From contig CAUDHE010000115.1 of assembly GCA_958449275.1 (NCBI GenBank), positions 1 through 6,353 on the forward strand: a stretch of DNA of 6,353 nucleotides, written 5' to 3'. A program made the position numbers and the translations under genes. The DNA comes from an uncultured Alistipes sp. GTDB taxonomy: Bacteria; Bacteroidota; Bacteroidia; Bacteroidales; Rikenellaceae. The notes beneath the pieces were generated by a model, which saw only the letters and a program-made list of their open reading frames with translations, did no database searches and was not told where the DNA came from. Shown here piece after piece: positions 1 to 6,163 of the stretch (positions are counted from its first letter, which is position 1; every line of letters starts with the position of its first letter).

Positions 1-819
1 CGCATGCCGTTGTGGGTTAAGCCGTCGCGCAAGATCACGCCCAAGGAGGTGTTCGACGCCATGCGCGACCACTACGAGGGCACACCGATGGATATGACGA
101 CCGATTTGGGCGCGGGCGGCCACGGATTGCCTTACCGTTGGCGTCCCATGTCGTTCGAAGTGGACGGCAAGGAGTATGTGAACGAGCGCGCCACGGCCAC
201 GCAGCAGACGGGATTCTGGCTCGTGGGGCAGGCCCGCAAGGGTAAGACGGGTATACTGTGGTTCGGCGTGGACGATGCCGCCACCTCGTGTCTGACGCCC
301 GTATACTGCAACACCGCCGAGGTGCCCGAGTGCATGGCCGAAGGCAACGGTTCGATGCTGGAGTATTCGCCCACGTCGGCATTCTGGCTCTTCAATCGTG
401 TCACGAATTTTGCATACATGCGTTACGACATGATGTCGGCCGACATACGTCGCGTGGTGGATTTCTGGGAAAACTCTATGCTCAAGGCCGTGGCAGGTGT
501 CGACGCCGATGTCGCCGCCATGTCGGACAAGGCCCGCAAGAAACACCTGACGCGCTTCAGCACGCAAACGGCGCAGACGATGTTCGACAACTGGACGCGT
601 TTGGACAAATATCTGCTTCTGAAATATATGGACGGAAACGTAAAGAGCGAGTATGCCGACGTGATCGATTACGTGATAGGACGCAACAGCGGCAATTCGC
701 ACTTCGTCGACAACGGCAACGGCCGCGACATTCCCGACAAGATACAGTTCCCCGGGTATAACGAAAAGTGGAAGCGGGCCGTGGCTGCCGACAACGGCGA
801 GATATTGAAGGCGGAGTAG
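1..819 (+). CDS. C69-family dipeptidase, C-terminal part (5' end outside window)
   Basis: This is the C-terminal 272 codons of a peptidase that I assign to family C69 (PepD-like, N-terminal nucleophile hydrolases that cleave dipeptides). The frame is open from the first base, so the ATG at position 4 is probably internal. The visible part has the family's pattern: an EGTPMDMT-DLGAGGHGLPYRW block (about residues 24-46), a TATQQTGFWLVGQAR block (about 64-78), a GILWFGVDDAATS-TPVYCN block, and FWLFNRVTNFAYMRYDMM (about 128-145). The N-terminal catalytic cysteine, and any signal peptide, lie outside the window, so activity and location cannot be judged. Family members in Bacteroidetes are roughly twice this length. 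The stop is TAG at 817-819 and lpdA starts 24 bases later, so the two may be co-transcribed, although their functions are not obviously linked. The family call is from recognised motifs, not from a search. Confidence 0.85.
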   Translation, partial: RMPLWVKPSRKITPKEVFDAMRDHYEGTPMDMTTDLGAGGHGLPYRWRPMSFEVDGKEYVNERATATQQTGFWLVGQARKGKTGILWFGVDDAATSCLTPVYCNTAEVPECMAEGNGSMLEYSPTSAFWLFNRVTNFAYMRYDMMSADIRRVVDFWENSMLKAVAGVDADVAAMSDKARKKHLTRFSTQTAQTMFDNWTRLDKYLLLKYMDGNVKSEYADVIDYVIGRNSGNSHFVDNGNGRDIPDKIQFPGYNEKWKRAVAADNGEILKAE

Positions 820-843
820 TGACATAAAACCTTAAAATCAGAT

Positions 844-2220
844 ATGAAATACGACATAATCGTCATTGGCAGCGGTCCGGGCGGATACGTGGCTGCCATA
901 CGCGCCTCGCAACTGGGCAAACGCGTGGCCGTGGTAGAGAAAGCGGAGTTGGGCGGCGTATGCCTCAATTGGGGGTGTATTCCCACCAAGGCGTTGCTTA
1001 AGAGCGCCCAAGTATACAGCTACTGCAAGAACGCCGCTCACTACGGCGTGGAGATCACGGGCGAGGCGAAACCCGATTTCGCGAAAATCGTGTCACGCTC
1101 GCGCACGGTGGCCGACACGATGAGCAAAGGCGTGGCTTTTCTGATGAAGAAGAACAATATCGACGTAATCGGCGGATTCGGACGCGTGACGGGGCGCGGC
1201 AGGGTAGATGTGGACGGCACCGCATACGAGGCCGACGCCATAATCCTCGCCACGGGGGCCCGCCCGCGCGAGATGCCGTTCATGCCCGTAGACGGTAAAA
1301 ACGTCATAACATCGAAGCAGGCATTGACATTGCCCGAATTGCCCGAATCGATGATCGTGGTCGGCTCGGGAGCCATAGGCAGCGAATTCGCATGTCTTTA
1401 TGCCTCTCTCGGCGTGAAGGTGACGGTGATAGAGTACCTGCCCCAGATGATGCCGCTCGAGGACGAGGAGGTCGCGAAACAGATGGAACGGTCGTTCCGA
1501 AAGATGCGTGCCACGGTGCTCACCTCTACAAACGTGAAGAGCGTAACGGTAAACGGTGACGGTAAATGCAGCGTCGAGATCGAAGGCAAGAAAGGGGCGG
1601 AGACTCTCACGGCCGACATCGTTCTTTCGGCCGTGGGCATCAAATCCAACATCGAGAATATCGGGCTGGAGGAGTCCGGCATAGTAGCCGAACGCGATAA
1701 AATCAAAGTCGACGAGCACTACAAGACATCGTTGGACGGAGTTTACGCCATAGGCGACATAATAGCCACGCCCGCTTTGGCGCATGTGGCTTCGGCCGAG
1801 GCCATACATTGCGTCGAACATATATGCGGCCTCGATCCCGCCCCCGTAGACTATTCGACCGTGCCGTCGTGCATATTCACCTCGCCCGAGGTGGCGTCGG
1901 TGGGCATCACCGAGCAGAAGGCTCGCGAGGCAGGATCGGAATACAAAGTAGGGCGGTTCCCCTTCACCGCGTCGGGCAAGGCCACGGCCGCAGGCGACCG
2001 TGACGGATTCGTAAAGCTGATCTTCGATGCCGACGACAAGTTGATCGGAGCGCATCTGGTGGGCGCCGGCGTAACCGAAATGCTCGGCGAACCGACTGTC
2101 GCCAAGGCATTGGGAGCCTCGGCGCACGGCATAGCCCGCACCATACACGCACATCCCACGATGAACGAGGGCATAATGGAGGCTGCCGAAGCCGCTTTGG
2201 GCGCGGCCATACATTTATAG
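844..2220 (+). CDS. lpdA: dihydrolipoyl dehydrogenase (E3)
   Basis: Flavoprotein of 458 residues that reoxidises protein-bound dihydrolipoamide with NAD+, serving as E3 of 2-oxoacid dehydrogenase complexes and as L protein of the glycine cleavage system in the cytoplasm. All diagnostic parts are visible: the FAD-binding GSGPGG at residues 9-14, the redox-active disulfide in GGVCLNWGCIPTK (C40 and C45), the NAD-binding GSGAIG at 174-179, the second FAD motif GVYAIGD at 299-305, and the C-terminal active-site HPTMNE with H437 and E442 as the His-Glu pair. The length is normal for the family. The ATG at 844 is chosen because the Rossmann fold begins at residue 4. No clear Shine-Dalgarno sequence precedes it, as is usual in Bacteroidetes. 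No E1, E2 or glycine cleavage gene is in the window, so the complex served cannot be named. The gene ends at a strong terminator. Confidence 0.97.
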   Translation: MKYDIIVIGSGPGGYVAAIRASQLGKRVAVVEKAELGGVCLNWGCIPTKALLKSAQVYSYCKNAAHYGVEITGEAKPDFAKIVSRSRTVADTMSKGVAFLMKKNNIDVIGGFGRVTGRGRVDVDGTAYEADAIILATGARPREMPFMPVDGKNVITSKQALTLPELPESMIVVGSGAIGSEFACLYASLGVKVTVIEYLPQMMPLEDEEVAKQMERSFRKMRATVLTSTNVKSVTVNGDGKCSVEIEGKKGAETLTADIVLSAVGIKSNIENIGLEESGIVAERDKIKVDEHYKTSLDGVYAIGDIIATPALAHVASAEAIHCVEHICGLDPAPVDYSTVPSCIFTSPEVASVGITEQKAREAGSEYKVGRFPFTASGKATAAGDRDGFVKLIFDADDKLIGAHLVGAGVTEMLGEPTVAKALGASAHGIARTIHAHPTMNEGIMEAAEAALGAAIHL

Positions 2221-2241
2221 TATTTACAACATGACCGAATG

Positions 2242-2275
2242 CGGGGGTAACGATGAGTTACTCCCGTATTTTTTT
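2242..2275 (+). terminator. Rho-independent terminator after lpdA
   Basis: A 10-bp stem (2242-2251 with 2257-2266, one G-U pair) closes a 5-base loop GATGA and is followed by TATTTTTTT at 2267-2275. It lies 21 bases after the lpdA stop and separates lpdA from the next transcription unit. Confidence 0.93.
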
Positions 2276-2303
2276 ACGGCAAGCGATATTTTATGAGAAA
2301 ATA

Positions 2304-2335
2304 ATTGCTTTCGGCGGGGCGATATGTTATATTTG
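2304..2335 (+). promoter_or_regulatory. Bacteroidetes-type promoter for the secreted orphan gene
   Basis: TATATTTG at 2328-2335 matches the Bacteroidetes -7 consensus TAnnTTTG exactly. A TTG at 2305-2307 lies 20 bases upstream, the usual distance for the -33 element (here ATTG rather than TTTG). Transcription would start near 2341, giving an A-rich leader of about 30 bases before the ATG at 2372. It sits directly after the lpdA terminator, which supports an independent transcription unit. Confidence 0.75.
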
Positions 2336-2371
2336 CGAATAACGGGATAACAATCACCAAATATTACAAAA

Positions 2372-3244
2372 ATGAGATCACAGGAACGAACGGCACGGCG
2401 AACTCTTTTATCGAGTTTCGTATTAATATTATTATGTCAGTTCTCATATTCGCAGGAGTGGCTGAAAGAGATAAATCACGCATTAGACCTGGCCGCGCGG
2501 GTAAGCGCCGAGAAGCAGATGACGCTCACGGCCTATCAGCACCTCGGTGCCGTAGACGGCGAAAAGGAAAAACTCGCCGTTCTCGACGAGATATTCGCCG
2601 ACGACGCCGTGACCGTCGTAAATTCTTCGGACGTATTCTCGATTGTCGAGTGGGGCGACAGTCGGGCCTTTACATCCGAGGACCGCGAAAAATTCAAGAA
2701 ACGGGTATACGACGCAATAGCAAGGGACACGATCGAAGTGGTGGAATTGAGCTGGGTCTATCGCGACCGAGACTATAAGTCGAAGGCTTTGGTCGGCCGT
2801 GACGGTATAGTTTACGACAATATAGCCTCTTTCGCCATCGATTACAGCGCTAATGCCGAAAAAAAGGAGACTTCGGCGAAGATCACCCGCCCGATTCCCG
2901 ACGAGTTTTTCGGTGTCATACCTCAAAATATCGCAAACGACAAGCGCGGAACCACATTCGTGATGAACGAATATGTCGACGGCAAGTTATTGCTGACAGG
3001 CAAATACGCATGGCAGTACAAATACAGATTCATATCGGTATTCGACAATAACGGAATATTATGCAACAAGTCGTCGAAATCGGGTTACCAATCGAAAATC
3101 GGCTGGCAATGCAGTTCGGGATCGGGATTTATAGCCGGCGAAATCAATAAGTCCGCATACAACGAATATCAATTGGAATGGAAATGCTACGATGAACGGG
3201 GTGGCGGATCGGCTTTTTCCCGCACTATGATCCAACGCCCGTAG
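2372..3244 (+). CDS. secreted protein of unknown function
   Basis: A 290-residue protein that I do not recognise. The N-terminus is a clear signal peptide: a basic stretch (R2, R6, R9, R10), a hydrophobic core at about 12-22, and a likely signal peptidase I site after SYS (S27|Q28). C22 is in the core, but its context (ILLC) is a poor lipobox, so a lipoprotein is unlikely. The mature N-terminal half alternates helices (about 30-60 and 97-112) with strand-like stretches (AVTVV, EVVELSWVY, GIVYDNIASFAID); this is loosely like an NTF2 fold, a weak guess only. The C-terminal half (about 160-290) is rich in aromatic and polar residues and strand-like, with cysteines C231, C247 and C272. The start is set by the signal peptide and a promoter 37 bases upstream. 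The gene has its own promoter and terminator, so its neighbours say nothing about its role. The codons look more AT-rich than in adjacent housekeeping genes, especially in the second half. Confidence 0.85.
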   Translation: MRSQERTARRTLLSSFVLILLCQFSYSQEWLKEINHALDLAARVSAEKQMTLTAYQHLGAVDGEKEKLAVLDEIFADDAVTVVNSSDVFSIVEWGDSRAFTSEDREKFKKRVYDAIARDTIEVVELSWVYRDRDYKSKALVGRDGIVYDNIASFAIDYSANAEKKETSAKITRPIPDEFFGVIPQNIANDKRGTTFVMNEYVDGKLLLTGKYAWQYKYRFISVFDNNGILCNKSSKSGYQSKIGWQCSSGSGFIAGEINKSAYNEYQLEWKCYDERGGGSAFSRTMIQRP

Positions 3245-3252
3245 CAACGTGA

Positions 3253-3279
3253 ACGAGGCCCCGCAGGCCTCGTTTTTTT
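3253..3279 (+). terminator. Rho-independent terminator after the secreted orphan gene
   Basis: An 8-bp stem, ACGAGGCC (3253-3260) with GGCCTCGT (3266-3273), has a 5-base loop CCGCA. The stem ends at the start of a run of seven T (3273-3279). It lies 8 bases after the stop at 3244 and between convergent genes. On the - strand the same hairpin follows the truA stop but lacks a good T run, so it is mainly a + strand terminator and may only partly help end truA transcripts. Confidence 0.93.
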
Positions 3280-3282
3280 ATG

Positions 3283-4041
3283 TCATCTTATTATACGTGT
3301 GAATACGCTTTCGGGATATGCCACATCGCTCAGAAACAGCCCTCGGGCAGGTGCGCTGCCGCTCGAAAGCGACAGATCGCGGGCGATCAAAATGCTCTCG
3401 AAATCTTCGGGCGTGAGGCGTCCTCGGCCCACGTCGACCAGGGTGCCAACTATGGCACGTATCATGTTGCGCAGAAAGCGGTCGGCACGGATGGTGAAGA
3501 CGAGCATGTAGCCCTCGCGCCTCCACTCGGCACGAATCACACGACATATATTGGTCTTGTTGTTGGAGTTCAGTTTGGCGAACGACGTGAAATCGTCGTG
3601 GCGCAAAAGCGATTCGGCCGCGCTGTTCATGCGGTCGATGTCGAGTGGCACGTAATACTGCCAAGCCGAGAAACGGCGGAAAGGATCCTTACGCTGCGAA
3701 ATATAATACGTATACTCGCGCTCGACGGCATCGAAACGGGCATGCGCCGTATCGGCCACGGCCTTTACCGCCTTCACGGCGATGTCGTGTGGCAGGATGA
3801 GATTGAGTTTGTACACCAGCTTGTCGCAGTCGGTCACAGGTTGCGAACAGTCGAAATGGGCCGTGTAGTACGATGCGTTGACCCCCGTGTCGGTACGGCC
3901 CGCACCGACCGTCTCCACCTCTTCGCGCAGCAATGTGGACAGAGCCTTTTCCAAGGTCCGCTGTACCGTTGGTGCCGCAGGCTGGCGCTGCCATCCGCAA
4001 TAAGCCGCGCCGTCGTAACATAGTTCCATGAAGTAACGCAT
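3283..4041 (-). CDS. truA: tRNA pseudouridine(38-40) synthase TruA
   Basis: A 252-residue enzyme that converts uridines 38-40 in the anticodon arm of many tRNAs to pseudouridine, acting in the cytoplasm as a homodimer. The N-terminus MRYFMELCYDG-AYCGWQRQP is typical and sets the start at 4041; a second Met at residue 5 would cut into this conserved strand. The catalytic motif GAGRTDTGVNA is at residues 46-56, with D51 as the nucleophilic aspartate. The usual histidine after GV is replaced by N55. Further conserved blocks are HARFDAVEREYTYYI (100-114), DFTSFAK (150-156) and FLRNMIRAIVGTLVDVG (189-205). The length is normal. No TAnnTTTG element is seen on the - strand in the 107 bases upstream, so expression may depend on read-through from the beta-helix gene or on a promoter I cannot recognise. 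The gene converges on the secreted orphan gene. Confidence 0.96.
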   Translation of the reverse strand: MRYFMELCYDGAAYCGWQRQPAAPTVQRTLEKALSTLLREEVETVGAGRTDTGVNASYYTAHFDCSQPVTDCDKLVYKLNLILPHDIAVKAVKAVADTAHARFDAVEREYTYYISQRKDPFRRFSAWQYYVPLDIDRMNSAAESLLRHDDFTSFAKLNSNNKTNICRVIRAEWRREGYMLVFTIRADRFLRNMIRAIVGTLVDVGRGRLTPEDFESILIARDLSLSSGSAPARGLFLSDVAYPESVFTRIIR

Positions 4042-4096
4042 GATTCGGGCAATTTACGATTTCGGAGTCGTGAGGGCCGCACGGTTCGTCCGCGAA

Positions 4097-4129
4097 AGCG
4101 CGCAACCCGCATTCGCTCGTTTGCGCGCT
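4097..4129. repeat. GC-rich inverted repeat between beta-helix gene and truA
   Basis: AGCGCGCAA (4097-4105) and TTGCGCGCT (4121-4129) form a perfect 9-bp stem around a 15-base loop. The copies of GTCCGCGA at 4088-4095 and 4135-4142 are a direct repeat flanking the stem. On the - strand, the direction of both neighbouring genes, no T run follows the stem, so it is not a standard terminator. It could be an mRNA-processing or stability element, or a copy of a dispersed palindromic repeat; a single window cannot decide. Confidence 0.6.
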
Positions 4130-4148
4130 CCGCAGTCCGCGACCCTGA

Positions 4149-5204
4149 TTATTTGGAATATTTGTCGTGCGAGTTGTCGGTAATGAATCGTTTGTCGAGT
4201 ATGTGGAGATTGAAGAATACGCCCGAGCCTCCCTCTTCCGCAGCCTCGAGAACCTTGTTCTCCGCAGTGCCGTTGTGCTCGCCCAGTCCCATGTTGAAAT
4301 TCATCACGGAAGACTCGAACTTTCCGTTCGATTCGAATCCCACGTGTTTCCTGCCGCGTTTCGAGTACCAGTAGGCATAGCAGTTGTTGTAGAGGCTGCG
4401 GCCGCCGTTTATGCGGAATGCGGTGGCGAACTCGTCGCTGTAACAGAAGTCGTACCAGTTATTTTGCGCCTCGTCGAGAAATCCGCAACTGCTTTGGTAG
4501 TGCTCGTCGTCGCCGTAGTAGAGCGGATGGATGTTACGCAGACAGTTGGCTTCCGAACGTATGAGGAATCCTATATACACGCCGCCGATGCGCATGTTGG
4601 AAAAAGTGTTATCGTAACCTTCGACCAATACTCCCACGCAATCGGGCTTGTTGTTGCCTACGATATTTACGCCGAATATGTCGGCATCCGACGATCCGCT
4701 GTTCACGCCGCGTTTGACGTGAATGCCGAGTGCGACGTTCTTAATCGAGGTGTTGCGAATGACGGTCTCGCGGCCTCCGTCGATCGATATTCCCTTTGCG
4801 ACGCCGCTGCCGTCGATTATGCCGCCCGCGAAATAGTAGTTGCTGCCCGGAGTCTCGATATTGTTGGCGGCATCCTTGCCTCCCAACCGTATCATGGCCT
4901 CGGTATGCGACCAGTCGGGAACGGCTTTGATTACGGCATAATTGGAGAGTTCCAGCGCCACGCTCTTTTCGGGATCGGCGGGCGTGACTACGGGTTTCGA
5001 GATAAGATAAGTTCCGTCGGGGAAATATATCGTACGATTGGGATTGTCGTCGATGATTTTCTGTATCGCATCGCTGACGTCGTTCGCGCCGTCGGCACGA
5101 ATGTAATCGGTCACCGCCACATACTTCTTTTCGGCGGGTATGCCTTGAGCGAATCCCGAGAAAACGGCGGCAGCGGCAATAATGGAGATCAAAAGTCGTT
5201 TCAT
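4149..5204 (-). CDS. secreted right-handed beta-helix protein, pectate-lyase-3 type
   Basis: A 351-residue exported protein. The signal peptide has K2 and R3, a hydrophobic core LLISIIAAAAVF, and a likely cleavage site after GFA (A19|Q20). The mature N-terminus has the shape of a Pectate_lyase_3 / glycoside hydrolase 28-related domain: DYIRADGANDVSDAIQKII (33-51) followed by the hallmark IYFPDGTYLIS (59-69). The rest (about 85-310) is a run of short strand-turn units rich in N, G and V, such as YYFAGGIIDGSG, TSIKNVALGIHV and NTFSNMRIGGVYIGFLI, as expected for a parallel beta-helix. I cannot pick out a known pectate-lyase or polygalacturonase catalytic set, so substrate and activity are open; polysaccharide cleavage or binding at the cell surface or periplasm is an inference from the fold. 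No SusC/SusD or other glycan-use gene is in the window. It has its own promoter and lies upstream of truA on the same strand. Confidence 0.88.
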   Translation of the reverse strand: MKRLLISIIAAAAVFSGFAQGIPAEKKYVAVTDYIRADGANDVSDAIQKIIDDNPNRTIYFPDGTYLISKPVVTPADPEKSVALELSNYAVIKAVPDWSHTEAMIRLGGKDAANNIETPGSNYYFAGGIIDGSGVAKGISIDGGRETVIRNTSIKNVALGIHVKRGVNSGSSDADIFGVNIVGNNKPDCVGVLVEGYDNTFSNMRIGGVYIGFLIRSEANCLRNIHPLYYGDDEHYQSSCGFLDEAQNNWYDFCYSDEFATAFRINGGRSLYNNCYAYWYSKRGRKHVGFESNGKFESSVMNFNMGLGEHNGTAENKVLEAAEEGGSGVFFNLHILDKRFITDNSHDKYSK

Positions 5205-5231
5205 GTAAAATGTAATTTATGTAAATCGACA

Positions 5232-5239
5232 CAAAGGTA
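5232..5239 (-). promoter_or_regulatory. -7 promoter element of the beta-helix gene
   Basis: Read on the - strand, 5239 to 5232 is TACCTTTG, an exact TAnnTTTG match, 28 bases before the ATG at 5204. The expected -33 site (around 5259-5265) reads TGTT, only a weak match to TTTG. A short leader would result. The promoter is divergent to that of dapB. Confidence 0.6.
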
Positions 5240-5242
5240 TTA

Positions 5243-5256
5243 ATTTTCGCGAAAAT
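5243..5256. repeat. perfect 14-bp palindrome, possible operator
   Basis: ATTTTCGCGAAAAT reads the same on both strands. It lies between the -7 element and the expected -33 position of the - strand promoter, and about 30 bases before the dapB -33 element. That position is suitable for a dimeric regulator acting on the beta-helix gene. No regulator gene is nearby, and a chance AT-flanked palindrome is possible. Confidence 0.45.
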
Positions 5257-5287
5257 CGTATAACATATGTCGTCGAGGCGGTTTGTC

Positions 5288-5319
5288 TTGCGATATAATC
5301 AATAAAATCGCTATCTTTG
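5288..5319 (+). promoter_or_regulatory. Bacteroidetes-type promoter of dapB
   Basis: TATCTTTG at 5312-5319 is an exact TAnnTTTG match. A TTG at 5288-5290 lies 21 bases upstream as the -33 element. Transcription would begin near 5325 and leave a leader of about 25 bases before the ATG at 5350. It would drive dapB and probably lepB. Confidence 0.75.
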
Positions 5320-5349
5320 CATGATCCGTACAAAAACGATTTTAAGATT

Positions 5350-6060
5350 ATGAAAGCTATTATAATAGGTTACGGCAAGATGGGCCGCGAAATAGAGCGG
5401 ATACTCGCCGAACGCGGCCACGAAGTGACGCTCATCGTAGATCAGGACAACGCCGCGGATCTCACGGCCGAGAATTTGGCCCGCGCCGATGTCGCCATAG
5501 AGTTTACCACGCCGTCCACGGCATACGGCAATATCCGCAAATGTCTGGAGTGCGGCGCGGCCGTGGTGAGCGGTACCACAGGCTGGACCGAGCGTCTGCC
5601 CGAATTGCAGGAGTTGTGCCGCGAACGCGGCGGGGCAATGTTCTACGCATCGAACTATTCGCTGGGAGTGAATCTCATGTTCCGCCTCAATCGCGAACTG
5701 GCACGACTCATGAATCGATTCCCCGATTACGATGTAAGCATCGAGGAGACGCACCACACGGAGAAGAAGGATTCGCCGAGCGGTACGGCCGTGACGCTCG
5801 CCGACGACATAATCGCGCGCATGGAACGCAAAAGCGGTTGGGTGAACGAGAATACCGACGATCCTTCGCTCATAGGCATACGTTCCTTCCGCGTGGGCAT
5901 GACTCCGGGCGACCACTCGGTTACCTACACTTCGGAAGACGACGTACTGGAGATACGACATTCCATAAAGAACCGCCGTACGCTGGCGCTGGGAGCGGTC
6001 GTCGCGGCCGAATTCCTTTGCGGCAGGAACGGCGTTTACACGATGGACGATCTGATTTGA
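5350..6060 (+). CDS. dapB: 4-hydroxy-tetrahydrodipicolinate reductase
   Basis: A 236-residue cytoplasmic enzyme that reduces 4-hydroxy-tetrahydrodipicolinate with NAD(P)H in the diaminopimelate/lysine pathway, which feeds peptidoglycan synthesis. The nucleotide-binding loop GYGKMG is at residues 7-12 and SGTTGW at 74-79. The catalytic signature ETHHTEKKDSPSGTA is at 133-147: H135 and H136 match the E. coli active-site pair H159/H160, K139 matches K163, and the substrate-binding SGT is at 144-146. The C-terminal ALGAVVAAEFL block is also typical. It is shorter than the E. coli protein (273 residues), mostly in the N-terminal half, as I recall for Bacteroidetes homologues. The ATG at 5350 is preferred over an in-frame TTG at 5317, which lies inside the promoter -7 box and before the likely transcription start. 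It is followed by lepB, 103 bases downstream on the same strand. Confidence 0.96.
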   Translation: MKAIIIGYGKMGREIERILAERGHEVTLIVDQDNAADLTAENLARADVAIEFTTPSTAYGNIRKCLECGAAVVSGTTGWTERLPELQELCRERGGAMFYASNYSLGVNLMFRLNRELARLMNRFPDYDVSIEETHHTEKKDSPSGTAVTLADDIIARMERKSGWVNENTDDPSLIGIRSFRVGMTPGDHSVTYTSEDDVLEIRHSIKNRRTLALGAVVAAEFLCGRNGVYTMDDLI

Positions 6061-6071
6061 CAAGAAACGCC

Positions 6072-6093
6072 CCTGCGGCGCACTGCCGCGAGG
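6072..6093 (+). other. hairpin in dapB-lepB spacer
   Basis: GCGGC (6075-6079) and GCCGC (6085-6089) pair around the loop GCACT. The stem extends by CCT (6072-6074) with AGG (6091-6093) if G6090 is bulged. It begins 11 bases after the dapB stop. No T run follows, so it is not a typical terminator; it may be an attenuation or RNA-processing structure, or have no role. The rest of the spacer (to 6163) shows no TAnnTTTG element. Confidence 0.4.
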
Positions 6094-6163
6094 CATGGAA
6101 ACGTTAATATTCGCGGCGGGCGGATCATCCGTCGGAATCGCGGACCGAATAAAAAACATTGCA

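Noticed and set aside
1093..2214. Long open frame (373 codons) on the - strand opposite lpdA
   Set aside because: It is antisense to a gene with all its catalytic motifs; the composition (rich in R, H, Y, G) is typical of a shadow frame in GC-rich coding DNA.
2305..2778. 157-codon frame overlapping the start of the secreted orphan gene
   Set aside because: It begins inside the promoter, and past the overlap its product is a run of R, K and G residues typical of a wrong frame; the overlapping frame has a proper signal peptide.
3280..4023. Open frame of 247 codons on the + strand opposite truA
   Set aside because: Shadow of truA, and it begins right at the terminator of the preceding gene.
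4097..4129. Inverted repeat as a Rho-independent terminator of the beta-helix gene
   Set aside because: The - strand sequence after the stem (towards truA) is GC-rich with no T run, and the loop is large.
4167..5243. Open frame of 358 codons on the + strand opposite the beta-helix gene
   Set aside because: The - strand frame has a signal peptide, promoter and recognisable domain; the + strand frame has none and runs through the divergent promoter.
5317..5349. TTG start giving an 11-residue N-terminal extension of dapB
   Set aside because: The TTG is the last part of the promoter -7 box TATCTTTG and lies before the expected transcription start; the Rossmann fold begins right at the ATG at 5350.
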